Assembly: GCF_008808095.1 (NCBI RefSeq) | Contig: NZ_CP023396.1 | Location: 930,001 to 994,000, forward strand | Direction: 5' to 3' | Length of the DNA stretch: 64,000 nucleotides | Source of the DNA: Pseudoalteromonas ruthenica | Lineage (GTDB): Bacteria; Pseudomonadota; Gammaproteobacteria; Enterobacterales; Alteromonadaceae | Shown: in pieces, positions 44,675-53,861 of the stretch | Layout: every line of letters begins with the position of its first letter | Position numbering within the stretch: the first letter of the stretch is position 1 | Made by a program: the position numbers and the translations under genes | The notes under the pieces: model-generated | The model's input: only the letters and a program-made list of their open reading frames with translations | What the model was told of the DNA's origin: nothing | Databases searched by the model: none

Positions 44675-47479
44675 ATGAGAAAATCAGCAATTACGTCGGC
44701 ACTGATGGTTACGCTTGGCTGCGTAGCTGGCCACGTTAGTGCGCACCCGGGCACCAGTGATGGCAAGCGATTGTTTAAACCTATAAGTGCACAGCATTCA
44801 TTGGCTGTTGCCCATGAGGCGGATCAGCAGAGGCAACATATCGCGCCGCCAACGGCTGATAGGCAAACGCAGCTTTCTTCAGTCCATTTAGTTAATGAGC
44901 TTTCACATTCTAGCTTGATGGCAGATGCGAGTGCGCAGTGTGCCCTGCAGCAATTGGCTGATGCGTCGAGCGCCACCATCGCCGAGCAAGTGACCAGCCA
45001 GGGTGTAGATTGCGTCAACGCGCTATTTAGTGCCAGCAATGAAGTCGCTGGACAAATTGTTACTGATGGTAAAATGTTAGCAGTTGCTGATAGGGCGCTT
45101 GTGCTTGCCAGCAATTATAACGGCCAAGGCAGTGCTGATTTGGAAGCGCTATTTTTGTTCCTGCGCGCTGGCTTCTATGTCGAGTTCTATAACGATCAGG
45201 TAAGCTTATCGCCAGCTGCAACTGAGGCGACCCAGCAAGCACTGGATGCCTTTGTTGCCAATACCCACTTTTATGCCAACAGCGACGCCCATGGCAAGAC
45301 GCTTAGTGAAGTGATCATCACTATGGATAGCGCTGAATTACAACACCGCTACTTACCGCAAGTTAAACAATGGCTGAGTCGTTGGGACCAAAGTTATGCT
45401 AATAGCTGGCATATGCGCTCGGCGGTAAATGGTATTTTTACCATTTTGTTCCGAGGCCAATGGAATGATGGATTCATGGCGCTGGCAAAAACCGATACCG
45501 AGCTGGCACGACTGTTAGGTGAGTTCACAGCGCAAACCTGGATGATAGGTAGCGACAGCGAATATCTGATCACCAACGCGGCAAGGGAGTTAGCGCGGTT
45601 AAAAATGCACAGCGGCGAGCCAATTGAAGATGAGGCCGATAAGCAGCTTAGCGCACTATTTGCCCGTTATAACATGGTTGGCTACGGTGATGCCCTCTGG
45701 TTAGGCGCAGCCGACATCGTCGATTACTACGGTGCCTGCGCGCAGTTTGAGGTATGTGGTTTTAAAGAACAGGTTGAGCAGCAGGTATTGGGTCAAATTC
45801 ACCAGTGCAGTGACACCATTCGCATTCGTGCACAACAATTAAGTGCCAGCCAACAACAAGCAGCCTGTGAAAAAATGGCTTACGAAGAAGGGGTGTTCCA
45901 CGACAAGTTAGCCACTAATAATCAACCTGTTGCCGATGATTTGAACTCCTTCTTACAGGTGAATGTGTTCAATAGCAGCGACGATTATAAAAAATATGCT
46001 GGGGTTATTTTTGGCATCGATACCAACAATGGCGGTATGTATTTAGAGGGGGATCCAAGCAACCCGGACAATCAGGCCAACTTTGTTGCTTACGAGGCCA
46101 GCTATGCCAACGCTGACCACTATGTTTGGAATTTAGAGCACGAATATGTTCACTACTTAGACGGGCGCTTTAATCTTTATGGTGACTTTAATGCCCCAAC
46201 AGCCGATATAGTTTGGTGGAGTGAGGGAGTGGCTGAATATGTCTCGTTACTTGAGGACAATAGCGCTGCAATTGAGACCATAAAAGATGGCAGCACTTAC
46301 CAATTAGGCGAGGTGTTTGCCACCACGTATGCCGGTTTTGACCAAGATAGAATTTATCGCTGGGGATACTTGGGGGTGCGCTTTATGTTTGAGCGTCACC
46401 GCAGCGAGTTGGCCAACATGCTAGCGAATACTCGCCAGGGCAACTGGCAAGGCTATCAAAGCCAAATGAATAGCTGGGCGGCGAGTTATGGCAATGAATT
46501 CACGACTTGGACACAAGCGCTCGCCGGTGGCGAAAACAATACCGCGCCAACGGCCCGTATTAACGCCCTCGATACAGGGGTTGTGAATCAAAGTGTGGCC
46601 TTTGATGGCAGTGCGAGCAGCGACAACGAAGGCGCTATCGCAAGCTATCTTTGGGACTTTGGCGATGGCACATCAGGGCGAGGGGCTATTGCACAGCATA
46701 GCTATAATCAGCCGGGCAGTTACATCGTGACCTTGAGTGTGAGTGATGAGCAGGGCCTGAGCCACAGTGTTAGTCACAGTATTACCATTGAGGCCGATAG
46801 CAGCGGCGGTATTACTGAGCTGAGCAATGGGCAAAGCGTGTCTATCAGTGGTGCACAAGATAGCGAGCAAGTGTTCCGTATCACATTGCCGCAAGGCACT
46901 TCAGTGCTTGATGTGACCCTTTCAGGAGGCAGTGGCGATGCTGACCTTTATGTTCGTGAACAGCAAGTCCCCACCACAGGTGAGTTTGACTGTCGTCCTT
47001 ATATTGGTGGCAATGAGGAACAATGCCAGCTCAATCTAGGTAGCGCGACCAGTGAAGTGTATATCATGGTCAGAGGGTATAATGCGTTTGCAGATGTGAG
47101 CCTAACAGCCAGCTATCAGGCGCCTTCTCACATCGATGATATGTGCGCGCAACAAGGGCCGCGTACTGATGGTCGCTTAGTGGCCGGTGAGACTATCTGC
47201 TTAGGTGCGCAGGCACCGATGTGGTTTAGTATTGAAAATGTCGCCGCAGCGCAAAGTGTGCGTATCGAAACGGCCCATGGCAGTGGCGATTTAATGCTGG
47301 AATATGCCAACCAAGGCTGGCCCAATGGCAGCAATGTTGAGGCCCGCAGTGACACATCAGGAAACGTGGAGTGTTTATCGGTGAGTGGTCAAAGCAACTA
47401 CTGGGGGTATTTAAAAGTATCTGGCAACAGCGCTGGAGCGAGCTTGAAACTCAGTATTGATGAAGGCCATTGTCAGTAA
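44675..47479 (+). CDS. Secreted M9 collagenase with PKD and PPC domains
   Basis: A 934-aa secreted metalloprotease of peptidase family M9A (Vibrio-type microbial collagenase). Residues 1-23 are a signal peptide ending VSA-H. The helical activator-like M9N domain spans about 60-330. The zinc site is WNLEHEYVHYLDGRF near residue 489 (HExxH), with the third ligand Glu in DIVWWSEGVAEYVSLLEDN. A PKD domain follows (about 630-710; YLWDFGDGTSG), then a PPC domain (LSGGSGDADLYVREQ) and a final PPC-like C-terminal domain. Such domains bind collagen or are removed on maturation. AAAAGG precedes the ATG at 44675. Confidence 0.93.
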   Translation: MRKSAITSALMVTLGCVAGHVSAHPGTSDGKRLFKPISAQHSLAVAHEADQQRQHIAPPTADRQTQLSSVHLVNELSHSSLMADASAQCALQQLADASSATIAEQVTSQGVDCVNALFSASNEVAGQIVTDGKMLAVADRALVLASNYNGQGSADLEALFLFLRAGFYVEFYNDQVSLSPAATEATQQALDAFVANTHFYANSDAHGKTLSEVIITMDSAELQHRYLPQVKQWLSRWDQSYANSWHMRSAVNGIFTILFRGQWNDGFMALAKTDTELARLLGEFTAQTWMIGSDSEYLITNAARELARLKMHSGEPIEDEADKQLSALFARYNMVGYGDALWLGAADIVDYYGACAQFEVCGFKEQVEQQVLGQIHQCSDTIRIRAQQLSASQQQAACEKMAYEEGVFHDKLATNNQPVADDLNSFLQVNVFNSSDDYKKYAGVIFGIDTNNGGMYLEGDPSNPDNQANFVAYEASYANADHYVWNLEHEYVHYLDGRFNLYGDFNAPTADIVWWSEGVAEYVSLLEDNSAAIETIKDGSTYQLGEVFATTYAGFDQDRIYRWGYLGVRFMFERHRSELANMLANTRQGNWQGYQSQMNSWAASYGNEFTTWTQALAGGENNTAPTARINALDTGVVNQSVAFDGSASSDNEGAIASYLWDFGDGTSGRGAIAQHSYNQPGSYIVTLSVSDEQGLSHSVSHSITIEADSSGGITELSNGQSVSISGAQDSEQVFRITLPQGTSVLDVTLSGGSGDADLYVREQQVPTTGEFDCRPYIGGNEEQCQLNLGSATSEVYIMVRGYNAFADVSLTASYQAPSHIDDMCAQQGPRTDGRLVAGETICLGAQAPMWFSIENVAAAQSVRIETAHGSGDLMLEYANQGWPNGSNVEARSDTSGNVECLSVSGQSNYWGYLKVSGNSAGASLKLSIDEGHCQ

Positions 47480-47488
47480 TAAAGACAC

Positions 47489-47519
47489 AAAAAAACCTGC
47501 GTTAGCGCAGGTTTTTTTT
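47489..47519. terminator. Bidirectional rho-independent terminator
   Basis: AAAAAACCTGCG / CGCAGGTTTTTTTT with a 4-nt TTAG loop sits between the convergent collagenase and fur genes; A-run and T-run flank the stem, so it can serve both directions. Confidence 0.93.
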
Positions 47520-47530
47520 CATATTAGCAA

Positions 47531-47977
47531 TTAGTTATTGCTCATCTCGGCGTAGTTCTTACACGCTTCAACATCTTTACACTCGCCGTATAGATAGAGT
47601 GAGTGATTAGTTAGCGTAATGCCGTTTTCTTCTGCGATTTCTACCTGGCGACGTTCAATCATGTCGTCTTCAAACTCGATCACTCGACCACATTTTAAAC
47701 ACACTAAATGGTCGTGGTGCGTAGAGCCGGCCAATTCAAATACCGATTTGCCGCCTTCGAAGTGGTGGCGGGTGACAATGCCAGCATCATCGAACTGGTT
47801 TAAAACGCGATAAACAGTAGCCAGACCGATCTCTTCGCTGTTATCAAGCAGGATTTTGTAGACGTCCTCGGCACTGATGTGCTGGTTATCCGGAGACTGG
47901 AGGATTTCTAGGATTTTAATACGCGGTAGCGTGACCTTTAAGCCCGCTTTTTTAAGCTCTAGATTATGATCAGTCAT
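47531..47977 (-). CDS. fur: Ferric uptake regulator
   Basis: A 148-aa Fur repressor that binds Fe2+ and represses iron-uptake genes. The winged helix has LKVTLPRIKILEILQSP and GLATVYRVLNQFDDAGIVTR; the metal region has HFEGGKSVFELAGSTHHDHL followed by CLKCGRVIEF, and a C-terminal ECKDVEAC cysteine pair may form a structural zinc site. It is the last gene of the minus-strand cluster DUF2788-ybfE-fldA-fur, with 137 bp after fldA. That order is conserved in many gammaproteobacteria, linking flavodoxin to iron control. Confidence 0.97.
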   Translation of the reverse strand: MTDHNLELKKAGLKVTLPRIKILEILQSPDNQHISAEDVYKILLDNSEEIGLATVYRVLNQFDDAGIVTRHHFEGGKSVFELAGSTHHDHLVCLKCGRVIEFEDDMIERRQVEIAEENGITLTNHSLYLYGECKDVEACKNYAEMSNN

Positions 47978-48008
47978 TCAACTTGTTCTCGATTTTAGAT
48001 TCTTGGTT

Positions 48009-48035
48009 GCACCGCTAAGGGACAGCAAGCGGTGC
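48009..48035. repeat. 8-bp inverted repeat in fur leader
   Basis: GCACCGCT / AGCGGTGC with an 11-nt loop lies 31 bp upstream of the fur start. It could form a leader hairpin in a transcript from fldA into fur, or act as an operator. A second hairpin (GCTTTAC/GTAAAGC, 48068-48089) follows the end of fldA. Confidence 0.45.
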
Positions 48036-48114
48036 GTGCGACGCATAATAATGGCTAAGAATAACGTGCTTTACTATCAAGTGTAAAGCCAAGTTACCCT
48101 TAGCGTTTTTGTTC

Positions 48115-48642
48115 TTAGTCGGCAAGTTCTGCTAGGCACATTTCATCAAAAATCTGCTTACACCAGGTTTTCACACGCTCATCGGTCAGCTCTGGTTGAC
48201 GGTCTTCATCAATGCCCAAGCCAACGAAATGCTCGTCATCAACCAGCCCTTTTGATGCCTCAAAATCATAGCCTTCGGTAGGCCAATTACCGACTACAAT
48301 AGCACCACGCTCGGTGATAATGTCGTTGACCATGCCCATGGCATCAAGGAAGTACTCGGCGTAATCTTCTTGATCACCACAACCAAAGATAGCACATAGC
48401 TTGCCGTCAAAGTCGATTTCTTCTAGTTCAGGGAAAAAGTCATCCCAGTCACACTGCGCTTCGCCGTAGTACCATGTGGGGATACCAAAGAGCAGCAGGT
48501 CAAACTCTGCAATCTCTTCTTTGCTGCTTTTCGCGATGTCGTGCACGGCTACCATGTTCTTGCCGAGCTCTTTTTGGATCATTTTTGCAACGTGCTCAGT
48601 GTTACCCGTATCACTACCAAAAAATATACCTACACTTGCCAT
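48115..48642 (-). CDS. fldA: Flavodoxin I
   Basis: A 175-aa long-chain flavodoxin, an FMN electron carrier that replaces ferredoxin under iron limitation. The phosphate loop is FFGSDTGNTEHVAKMIQKEL, the isoalloxazine-contacting loops are GIPTWYYGEAQCDWDDFFPE and FGCGDQEDYAEYFLDAMG, and the long-chain insertion is IVVGNWPTEGYDFEASKGLV. Length and motifs match E. coli FldA (176 aa). It lies 14 bp after ybfE and upstream of fur. Confidence 0.96.
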   Translation of the reverse strand: MASVGIFFGSDTGNTEHVAKMIQKELGKNMVAVHDIAKSSKEEIAEFDLLLFGIPTWYYGEAQCDWDDFFPELEEIDFDGKLCAIFGCGDQEDYAEYFLDAMGMVNDIITERGAIVVGNWPTEGYDFEASKGLVDDEHFVGLGIDEDRQPELTDERVKTWCKQIFDEMCLAELAD

Positions 48643-48656
48643 GAATAAATAACCTT

Positions 48657-48935
48657 TTATGTATCTATAGCCAATCGTTCTTGCAAAATGGTTTCAATCA
48701 ACGCACTACGGCTAATATTCTGCGCATCTGCCATATCATTTAATGCTTGATACAGCTCTGATGAAACTTTAAATTCGACGCGTTTCAAGCCCCGCGCTTT
48801 ATCGCGCTTGAGCTGGTTACGCTTATTTACTTTCAGTTGTAACTCCCGAGGGAGCGGGTTAGTTTTTGGACGACCCGGGCGTCGCTCATACTCGAATAAA
48901 TCGAGCGTGGTTCTATCTAGCTCTGACTTGGCCAT
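48657..48935 (-). CDS. ybfE: LexA-regulated protein, YbfE family
   Basis: A 92-aa basic protein, annotated in E. coli as a LexA-regulated protein upstream of fldA. The N-terminus RTTLDLFEYERRPGRPKTNP is a family signature. The C-terminal half, VEFKVSSELYQALNDMADAQ then NISRSALIETILQERL, looks like a ribbon-helix-helix DNA-binding fold. I saw no obvious LexA box just upstream, where the DUF2788 gene ends 2 bp away. Function is unproven. Confidence 0.88.
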   Translation of the reverse strand: MAKSELDRTTLDLFEYERRPGRPKTNPLPRELQLKVNKRNQLKRDKARGLKRVEFKVSSELYQALNDMADAQNISRSALIETILQERLAIDT

Positions 48936-48937
48936 GG

Positions 48938-49159
48938 TTAACCCACACCTGCTCCTTGCCAGAAGACTTGAATAAGCCCTTTGGCGATAAAGCCGGAACA
49001 GCCTAAAAACAACACAAGCCAGACAATATAACGACCAAATTTAGGCACATCGCCTTTTTTAAGTACGTCTTGAATTGCCATGCCGATGAAAAAAAAGATG
49101 CCAGCAAGGCCAAAATATAACCCGAGGGTATCGATCTCATTGATTAATTGGTCGACCAT
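48938..49159 (-). CDS. DUF2788 family small membrane protein
   Basis: A 73-aa protein with two membrane segments (about 14-32 and 44-66) separated by QDVLKKGDVPKFGRY, the DUF2788 signature. Function is unknown. It is the first gene of the unit leading into ybfE, fldA and fur; the conserved position suggests a link to flavodoxin or iron physiology, without direct evidence. Confidence 0.8.
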   Translation of the reverse strand: MVDQLINEIDTLGLYFGLAGIFFFIGMAIQDVLKKGDVPKFGRYIVWLVLFLGCSGFIAKGLIQVFWQGAGVG

Positions 49160-49189
49160 TGACTGCTACCTATCTGTAAAACGGCGCGC

Positions 49190-49195
49190 ATTGTA
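49190..49195 (-). promoter_or_regulatory. Extended -10 for the DUF2788-ybfE-fldA unit
   Basis: On the minus strand TGCTACAAT forms an extended -10 (TGn plus TACAAT), 31 bp before the DUF2788 start. No good -35 is present. A short hairpin (GAGGCT/AGCCTC, 49228-49242) lies upstream and may end the ybfF transcript. Confidence 0.4.
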
Positions 49196-49284
49196 GCACA
49201 GAAAAATCCAATAATTTAGGTGATATTGAGGCTTTTAGCCTCCGTTATACTAACCCTAAATTACGCCCATACTATTGATATGGA

Positions 49285-50061
49285 TTAACGTGTTAAAAAA
49301 TCAACGATGGATTTATTTACTGCTGCCGGTTTTTCAGCGTGTAGCCAATGTCCGGTGCCTTGAATTACTTTTGCTTTGGCATTCGGGAACAGGGTCATGA
49401 TCTGTTCTTTGTGCTCAGGCAAAATATAGTCTGAGTCGCCACCTTTAACGAACAGTGTATCACACAAACAAGAATCATTTACAACTGGCTGCGATAGGAT
49501 ATTTGCATATTGCTGTTTTAGCACTGGCAAATTAAATTGCCATTCTAGGGAGCCTTTGTCGGTTTTTTTCAAACTTTTAGCCAAAAACTGGCGTACACCC
49601 GGTGTGGCTATGTATTCACTCATTAACTCATCCGCTTGCGAACGTGAGCTAACCGATGCACTGGCAACGCCTTCAAGCGCTTGAAAAATGGCGTCATGAC
49701 GGGAGTGGTAACTCACTGGAGCCACGTCAAGTACAACGAGCTTGCTGACGCGCTCGGGTGCATCTATTGCTACTTGCATAGCCACCTTGCCGCCCATGGA
49801 ATGACCCACAATGTGCGCTTGCGCGATCTCCAGCTCATCCATCAGCGCAATAATGTCCTCGGCCATAGCGGGGTAGGTCATGGTCTCGCTGTGAAAAGAT
49901 TGACCGTGATTGCGCACGTCCACGTTAATTACATGAAACTGCTCACTGAGGGCTCTGGCAACGACTTTAAGATTATCTAATGAGCCGAATAAACCATGAA
50001 TAACAATCACTGTGGGAGCATTTTTCGGCGCCTCAGAGCTGCTTTGATAATTTAGTAACAT
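49285..50061 (-). CDS. ybfF: Alpha/beta-hydrolase esterase, YbfF family
   Basis: A 258-aa alpha/beta hydrolase matching E. coli YbfF, an acyl-CoA/palmitoyl esterase. The oxyanion loop TVIVIHGLFGSLDNLKVVAR, the nucleophile elbow IVGHSMGGKVAMQVA (Ser), VKGGDSDYILPEHK (Asp region) and the catalytic His in IQGTGHWLHAEKP are all present. I start it at MLLNYQ (50061), which aligns with the E. coli N-terminus; the frame is open to 50115. It is divergent from seqA, as in enterobacteria. Confidence 0.92.
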   Translation of the reverse strand: MLLNYQSSSEAPKNAPTVIVIHGLFGSLDNLKVVARALSEQFHVINVDVRNHGQSFHSETMTYPAMAEDIIALMDELEIAQAHIVGHSMGGKVAMQVAIDAPERVSKLVVLDVAPVSYHSRHDAIFQALEGVASASVSSRSQADELMSEYIATPGVRQFLAKSLKKTDKGSLEWQFNLPVLKQQYANILSQPVVNDSCLCDTLFVKGGDSDYILPEHKEQIMTLFPNAKAKVIQGTGHWLHAEKPAAVNKSIVDFLTR

Positions 50062-50194
50062 AAACACGTTATCATCGATGAAAGTAGGTAAATTGTGCCC
50101 ACTGGGCGCGCGCAATGCAACACTTGGTCAAACACTGCTCAGTTGCTAAGGGCCTACACAGGGCACGCCCCCTAGCTTATTCAGGTAACTTGGG

Positions 50195-50200
50195 TATAAT
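50195..50200 (+). promoter_or_regulatory. Candidate -10 of seqA-pgm
   Basis: A perfect TATAAT lies 44 bp before the seqA ATG. The matching -35 is poor (TAGCTT-like at 16-17 bp), so the promoter is only moderately supported. Confidence 0.45.
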
Positions 50201-50243
50201 TCTGCAAAGCATTTGTAAACTTGGCAGTAATGACAGGAATATC

Positions 50244-50789
50244 ATGAAAAAAATAGAAATAGACGACGAGCTATACCAATATATTGCCAGCAATACCCAA
50301 AGCATTGGCGAAAGTGCCTCTGAGATTTTGCGTCGTTTATTGAATTTGCAAAGCGCAGCGCCCGTAGCTGCGCCAGCCACTGTAGAAACCGATGTAAGCG
50401 ATGAGCCCGAGCAGCAGCAAGCGCAGCCCATAGCTGAAGCTGATGATAGCCAAGCCAGCGTGTTCGACATTCTTAATAAAGAAGAACTGGCGATGCAAAA
50501 GGGCGTTGTTGGCCGCTTCTTGTTTATTCTTGCAGCGCTGCACCGCACCCATAAAACCACATTCCACCGCGTACTGAATATTAAAGGCCGTGACCGTCGA
50601 TACTTTGGTAAAAGTAAAGAGGAGTTGCAGGCCAGTGGTAGCAGTCTAAACCCAAAGAATATCGATGACAGTCCTTTTTGGGTAATGACCAACTCTAATA
50701 CCACCCGTAAGAAAATGATGTTGCATGAAGCGGCGTTAGAGCTGGGTTACACTAAAGAGCAAGCAGAAACTATTCGCGACTATTTATAA
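50244..50789 (+). CDS. seqA: Negative modulator of replication initiation
   Basis: A 181-aa SeqA protein, which binds hemimethylated GATC sites and sequesters the origin after initiation. The N-terminal oligomerisation helix-turn-helix is [20 protein letters not shown], followed by a variable Gln/Pro-rich linker (about 38-75). The C-terminal DNA-binding domain contains [20 protein letters not shown] and [20 protein letters not shown], contacting methyl-A and the GATC base pairs. The ATG at 50244 is preceded by AGGAAT; a longer frame from 50115 is antisense overlap with ybfF. It is 10 bp before pgm, an arrangement seen in E. coli. Confidence 0.97.
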   Translation: MKKIEIDDELYQYIASNTQSIGESASEILRRLLNLQSAAPVAAPATVETDVSDEPEQQQAQPIAEADDSQASVFDILNKEELAMQKGVVGRFLFILAALHRTHKTTFHRVLNIKGRDRRYFGKSKEELQASGSSLNPKNIDDSPFWVMTNSNTTRKKMMLHEAALELGYTKEQAETIRDYL

Positions 50790-50799
50790 GGAATCAGGT

Positions 50800-52440
50800 A
50801 TGGCCCTTCACCCCAATGCCGGAAAACTCGCCAAGCAAGCCGATCTTGTTAATGTACCTAAATTAATGAGCGCTTATTATCTCAACGAGCCTGATGTGGA
50901 GCAATTTCCAGAGCACCGGGTCGCATTTGGTACTTCCGGTCATCGTGGTTGTTCTTTTAATACGCAATTTAATGAATCTCACATTTTGGCTATTACCCAG
51001 GCTATTTGTGATTACCGCAAAAAAGAGAATATTTTCGGGCCACTGTTTTTAGGCAAAGATACGCATGCGTTGTCGGAGTCGGCGTTTAATTCTGCCATTG
51101 AGGTATTGGTCGCTAACGAAGTGCAAATCATTACCCAGCAAGACGATGACTTTACGCCCACTCCGGTGATAAGCCATGCGGTAGTGAGCCACAATAAAGC
51201 GCACCCACATGAATTGGCTGACGGCATTGTGGTGACGCCCTCACATAATCCACCTCAAGATGGTGGTTTTAAATATAATCCACCCAATGGTGGGCCTGCT
51301 GATACCAACGTCACAAAATGGATTGAAGATAGAGCGAATCAGTTACTCATTGAAGATCTGGTGGAAGTGGAGCTTTTCCCCTTTGCTAAGGCCGTGCGCT
51401 CTGGTTTTATCAAATACGTGGACTTAATAACCCCATTTGTTGCTGATTTAGCCAATGTCGTTGATATGCACGCGATCGCCAAATCAGGGATCACCATAGG
51501 TATCGACCCCCTCGGTGGTTCGGGAATTCATTATTGGCCGCATATTGCCAAGCAATACGGGTTAAACCTCACGGTTGTGAACGACGCGATAGACCCTCGT
51601 TTTGCGTTTATGCCACAAGACAAAGATGGCAAAATCCGAATGGATTGCTCATCCCCTTATGCGATGACCAATTTGGTCGCACTAAAAGACCGCTTCGATA
51701 TTGGCATTGGTAACGACCCAGATTATGACCGCCACGGTATTGTTACCCCAGACGGGTTGATGAATCCCAACCACTTTCTTGCCGTCGCTATTGATTACCT
51801 ATTGACTCATCGCAGCGCGTGGCCGGGCGATGTGAAAGTCGGTAAAACCCTGGTTTCCAGTGCGATGATTGATAAAGTGGTACAAAGCCACGGTAAAACT
51901 TTGTTTGAAGTCCCTGTGGGCTTTAAATGGTTTGTTGACGGTTTGCACAGCAGCGAATTGTGTTTCGGCGGTGAAGAAAGTGCCGGAGCCTCGTATCTAC
52001 GCTTAGACGGCTCGGTATGGAACACCGATAAAGACGGATTTGTTATGGGGTTACTTGCTGCTGAGATTCTCGCCGTTACTGGTAAAACGCCTTCGCAGTA
52101 TTACCAGCAACTAGTGGCAAAATTTGGTGAGCCTGTTTACAAGCGCATTGACGCCCCTGCTAATAGTGAGCAAAAAGCGAAACTGAAAGCACTCAGTGCT
52201 GAGGCCATTACGGCCACGGAACTGGCCGGAGATGCGATCACAGCCAAGCTGACTCATGCGCCAGGCAATGATGCTCCGATTGGTGGTCTAAAAGTAGTGA
52301 CTGAAAATGGCTGGTTTGCGGCCAGACCGTCGGGCACCGAAGACATTTACAAGATTTACCTTGAGTCCTTCCAAGGTGAAGAACATTTACAACAATTAGA
52401 ACAAGCAGCCAAGGCGTTGGTTGATAACGCCATTGCTTAA
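50800..52440 (+). CDS. pgm: Phosphoglucomutase (alpha-D-glucose specific)
   Basis: A 546-aa enzyme that interconverts glucose-1-phosphate and glucose-6-phosphate, connecting the glycogen operon to glycolysis. The phosphoserine loop is [20 protein letters not shown], the Mg-binding loop is [18 protein letters not shown], the sugar-binding loop is [17 protein letters not shown], and the phosphate-binding loop is [12 protein letters not shown]. Length matches E. coli Pgm (546 aa). It forms a two-gene operon with seqA and ends in a terminator. Confidence 0.97.
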   Translation: MALHPNAGKLAKQADLVNVPKLMSAYYLNEPDVEQFPEHRVAFGTSGHRGCSFNTQFNESHILAITQAICDYRKKENIFGPLFLGKDTHALSESAFNSAIEVLVANEVQIITQQDDDFTPTPVISHAVVSHNKAHPHELADGIVVTPSHNPPQDGGFKYNPPNGGPADTNVTKWIEDRANQLLIEDLVEVELFPFAKAVRSGFIKYVDLITPFVADLANVVDMHAIAKSGITIGIDPLGGSGIHYWPHIAKQYGLNLTVVNDAIDPRFAFMPQDKDGKIRMDCSSPYAMTNLVALKDRFDIGIGNDPDYDRHGIVTPDGLMNPNHFLAVAIDYLLTHRSAWPGDVKVGKTLVSSAMIDKVVQSHGKTLFEVPVGFKWFVDGLHSSELCFGGEESAGASYLRLDGSVWNTDKDGFVMGLLAAEILAVTGKTPSQYYQQLVAKFGEPVYKRIDAPANSEQKAKLKALSAEAITATELAGDAITAKLTHAPGNDAPIGGLKVVTENGWFAARPSGTEDIYKIYLESFQGEEHLQQLEQAAKALVDNAIA

Positions 52441-52451
52441 CCCGCTCATAT

Positions 52452-52476
52452 AAGCCAGTCGTTCGACTGGCTTTTT
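52452..52476 (+). terminator. Rho-independent terminator after pgm
   Basis: AAGCCAGTCG / CGACTGGCTT hairpin with a T5 tail, 12 bp after the pgm stop. Confidence 0.92.
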
Positions 52477-52535
52477 ACTGTTTATCTTGATAACGCTGCC
52501 GATAGGCGGCGAAGCTCTCACAATAAAGGTGTACT

Positions 52536-53570
52536 ATGTATTTACAGCGTCTGAAAGAGACCGGTGACTTCCTTAGCATAACCCGTGAAAATGAATTCAA
52601 TCTGCCGCCAGAGCAGTTCACGCTTGATAATGGCACAATTGTAAAGGTCCTTGACACAGGAGTCATTGAATTCACTCCAGCGCAATACGGTGATAAGGAT
52701 TTTGTTTTCTCCAGTGCCGTGCATGGCAATGAAACTGCGCCTATAGAAATTTGTGATCAACTGATACAAGCCATTATCGCTGAACACATTACTTTAACTC
52801 ACCGTGTGCTGTTCATTTTTGGTAATCCGAAATCAATTAATATTGGCCAGCGTTTTGTCGATGAAAACCTTAATCGTCTGTTCTGCGGCAAGCACAGCGA
52901 GGGTGGGGTAGATAACCCTGAGCGTCAGCGCGCGAAAAAGCTTGAACACTATGTAGAGCAGTTCTTTACCATGGCGGGGCAAGGGCGCTATCGTGCACAT
53001 TATGACCTGCATACCGCGATTCGCGACTCCAAGAACGAGAAATTTGCGGTGTATCCGTTTTTACATGGTAAACCCCATAAACGCGAACAACTACAGTTTT
53101 TGCTTAGTTGTGGTGTACAAACGGTGTTGCTAATGTCTGAACCCGCATCCACCTTCAGTTATTTTTCTTCCCGTCATTTTGATGCAGATGCGTTCACTAT
53201 TGAATTAGGGAAAGTGCGACCTTTTGGTGACAACGACATGAGCCGTTTCGCTAAAGCCAAAGCCACCCTTGAGGCATTGATCACGCAAGAAACCGTGACT
53301 TACCCTGAACTTCATGCGGATGATGTTGAGTTATTTTCGGTTTATCGCACCATTAATCGCCATCATGAAGATTTCAGCTTCACCTTTGCCGACGATGTGC
53401 CTAATTTCACTGGCTTCGCCAAAGGTGAATTATTAGGTCATGATGGTGAGCAAGAAATTCGTGCCGAGGTAGAGGGTGAGGCGATTATTTTCCCTAACGC
53501 CAAAGTCGCATTGGGGCAACGAGCTTTGCTCACAGTTGTCCCCACAAAACTCACCGATGAGTTCATCTGA
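52536..53570 (+). CDS. astE: Succinylglutamate desuccinylase
   Basis: A 344-aa M14-related zinc amidohydrolase that splits succinylglutamate to succinate and glutamate, the last AST step. The zinc motif is [17 protein letters not shown] (HxxE), with the second His in [40 protein letters not shown] and RFNxxF-like NRLFCGKH are typical, and [20 protein letters not shown] holds the acid/base Glu. Start follows AAAGGTG. Together with astB (22 kb) it shows that the organism uses arginine as a nitrogen source; astA, astC and astD lie elsewhere. Confidence 0.95.
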   Translation: MYLQRLKETGDFLSITRENEFNLPPEQFTLDNGTIVKVLDTGVIEFTPAQYGDKDFVFSSAVHGNETAPIEICDQLIQAIIAEHITLTHRVLFIFGNPKSINIGQRFVDENLNRLFCGKHSEGGVDNPERQRAKKLEHYVEQFFTMAGQGRYRAHYDLHTAIRDSKNEKFAVYPFLHGKPHKREQLQFLLSCGVQTVLLMSEPASTFSYFSSRHFDADAFTIELGKVRPFGDNDMSRFAKAKATLEALITQETVTYPELHADDVELFSVYRTINRHHEDFSFTFADDVPNFTGFAKGELLGHDGEQEIRAEVEGEAIIFPNAKVALGQRALLTVVPTKLTDEFI

Positions 53571-53582
53571 TCCGACCACTTT

Positions 53583-53620
53583 GCTCCGTAATATCCATTT
53601 ATTTCAATATGTTACGGAGC
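53583..53620. repeat. 9-bp inverted repeat after astE
   Basis: GCTCCGTAA / TTACGGAGC separated by 20 nt, 13 bp after the astE stop; the inner sequence also holds ATAT on both sides. It may be a terminator or processing hairpin, but no T-run follows. Confidence 0.4.
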
Positions 53621-53688
53621 GTACACGGAACTTGCCAAGGCCCCATTCTCAATGATGTGAATATTCGGCTATCATTAGTTGAATATAC

Positions 53689-53706
53689 CTTTACGTTGAC
53701 GTAAAG
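53689..53706. promoter_or_regulatory. 18-bp palindrome, LiuR-like operator
   Basis: CTTTACG-TTGA-CGTAAAG is a perfect 7-bp inverted repeat around TTGA, 156 bp before the first branched-chain oxoacid dehydrogenase gene. From memory of comparative work on leucine and branched-chain amino-acid regulons, MerR-type LiuR proteins of gammaproteobacteria bind palindromes of this TTTACGT..ACGTAAA kind. Position upstream of this operon fits. LiuR itself is not in the window. Confidence 0.55.
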
Positions 53707-53767
53707 TGGCGGCAGCATAATTTAAACTAAGCGCGTGTAGTGGAAGATTTAGACCACTATTTACTAA

Positions 53768-53801
53768 CTGAAAGACTAACTATTGCAAGTTAGTCTTTCA
53801 G
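53768..53801. promoter_or_regulatory. Perfect 14-bp inverted repeat in bkd leader
   Basis: CTGAAAGACTAACT / AGTTAGTCTTTCAG with a 6-nt loop, 61 bp before the start of the E1 alpha gene. It is either a strong RNA hairpin in the leader or a second operator. No T-run follows, so it is not a standard terminator. Confidence 0.6.
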
Positions 53802-53861
53802 CAAAGCAACAATAACAACATCTCAACGCTTAGCTTGGTGACAACAACAGAAGGGAAGGTT

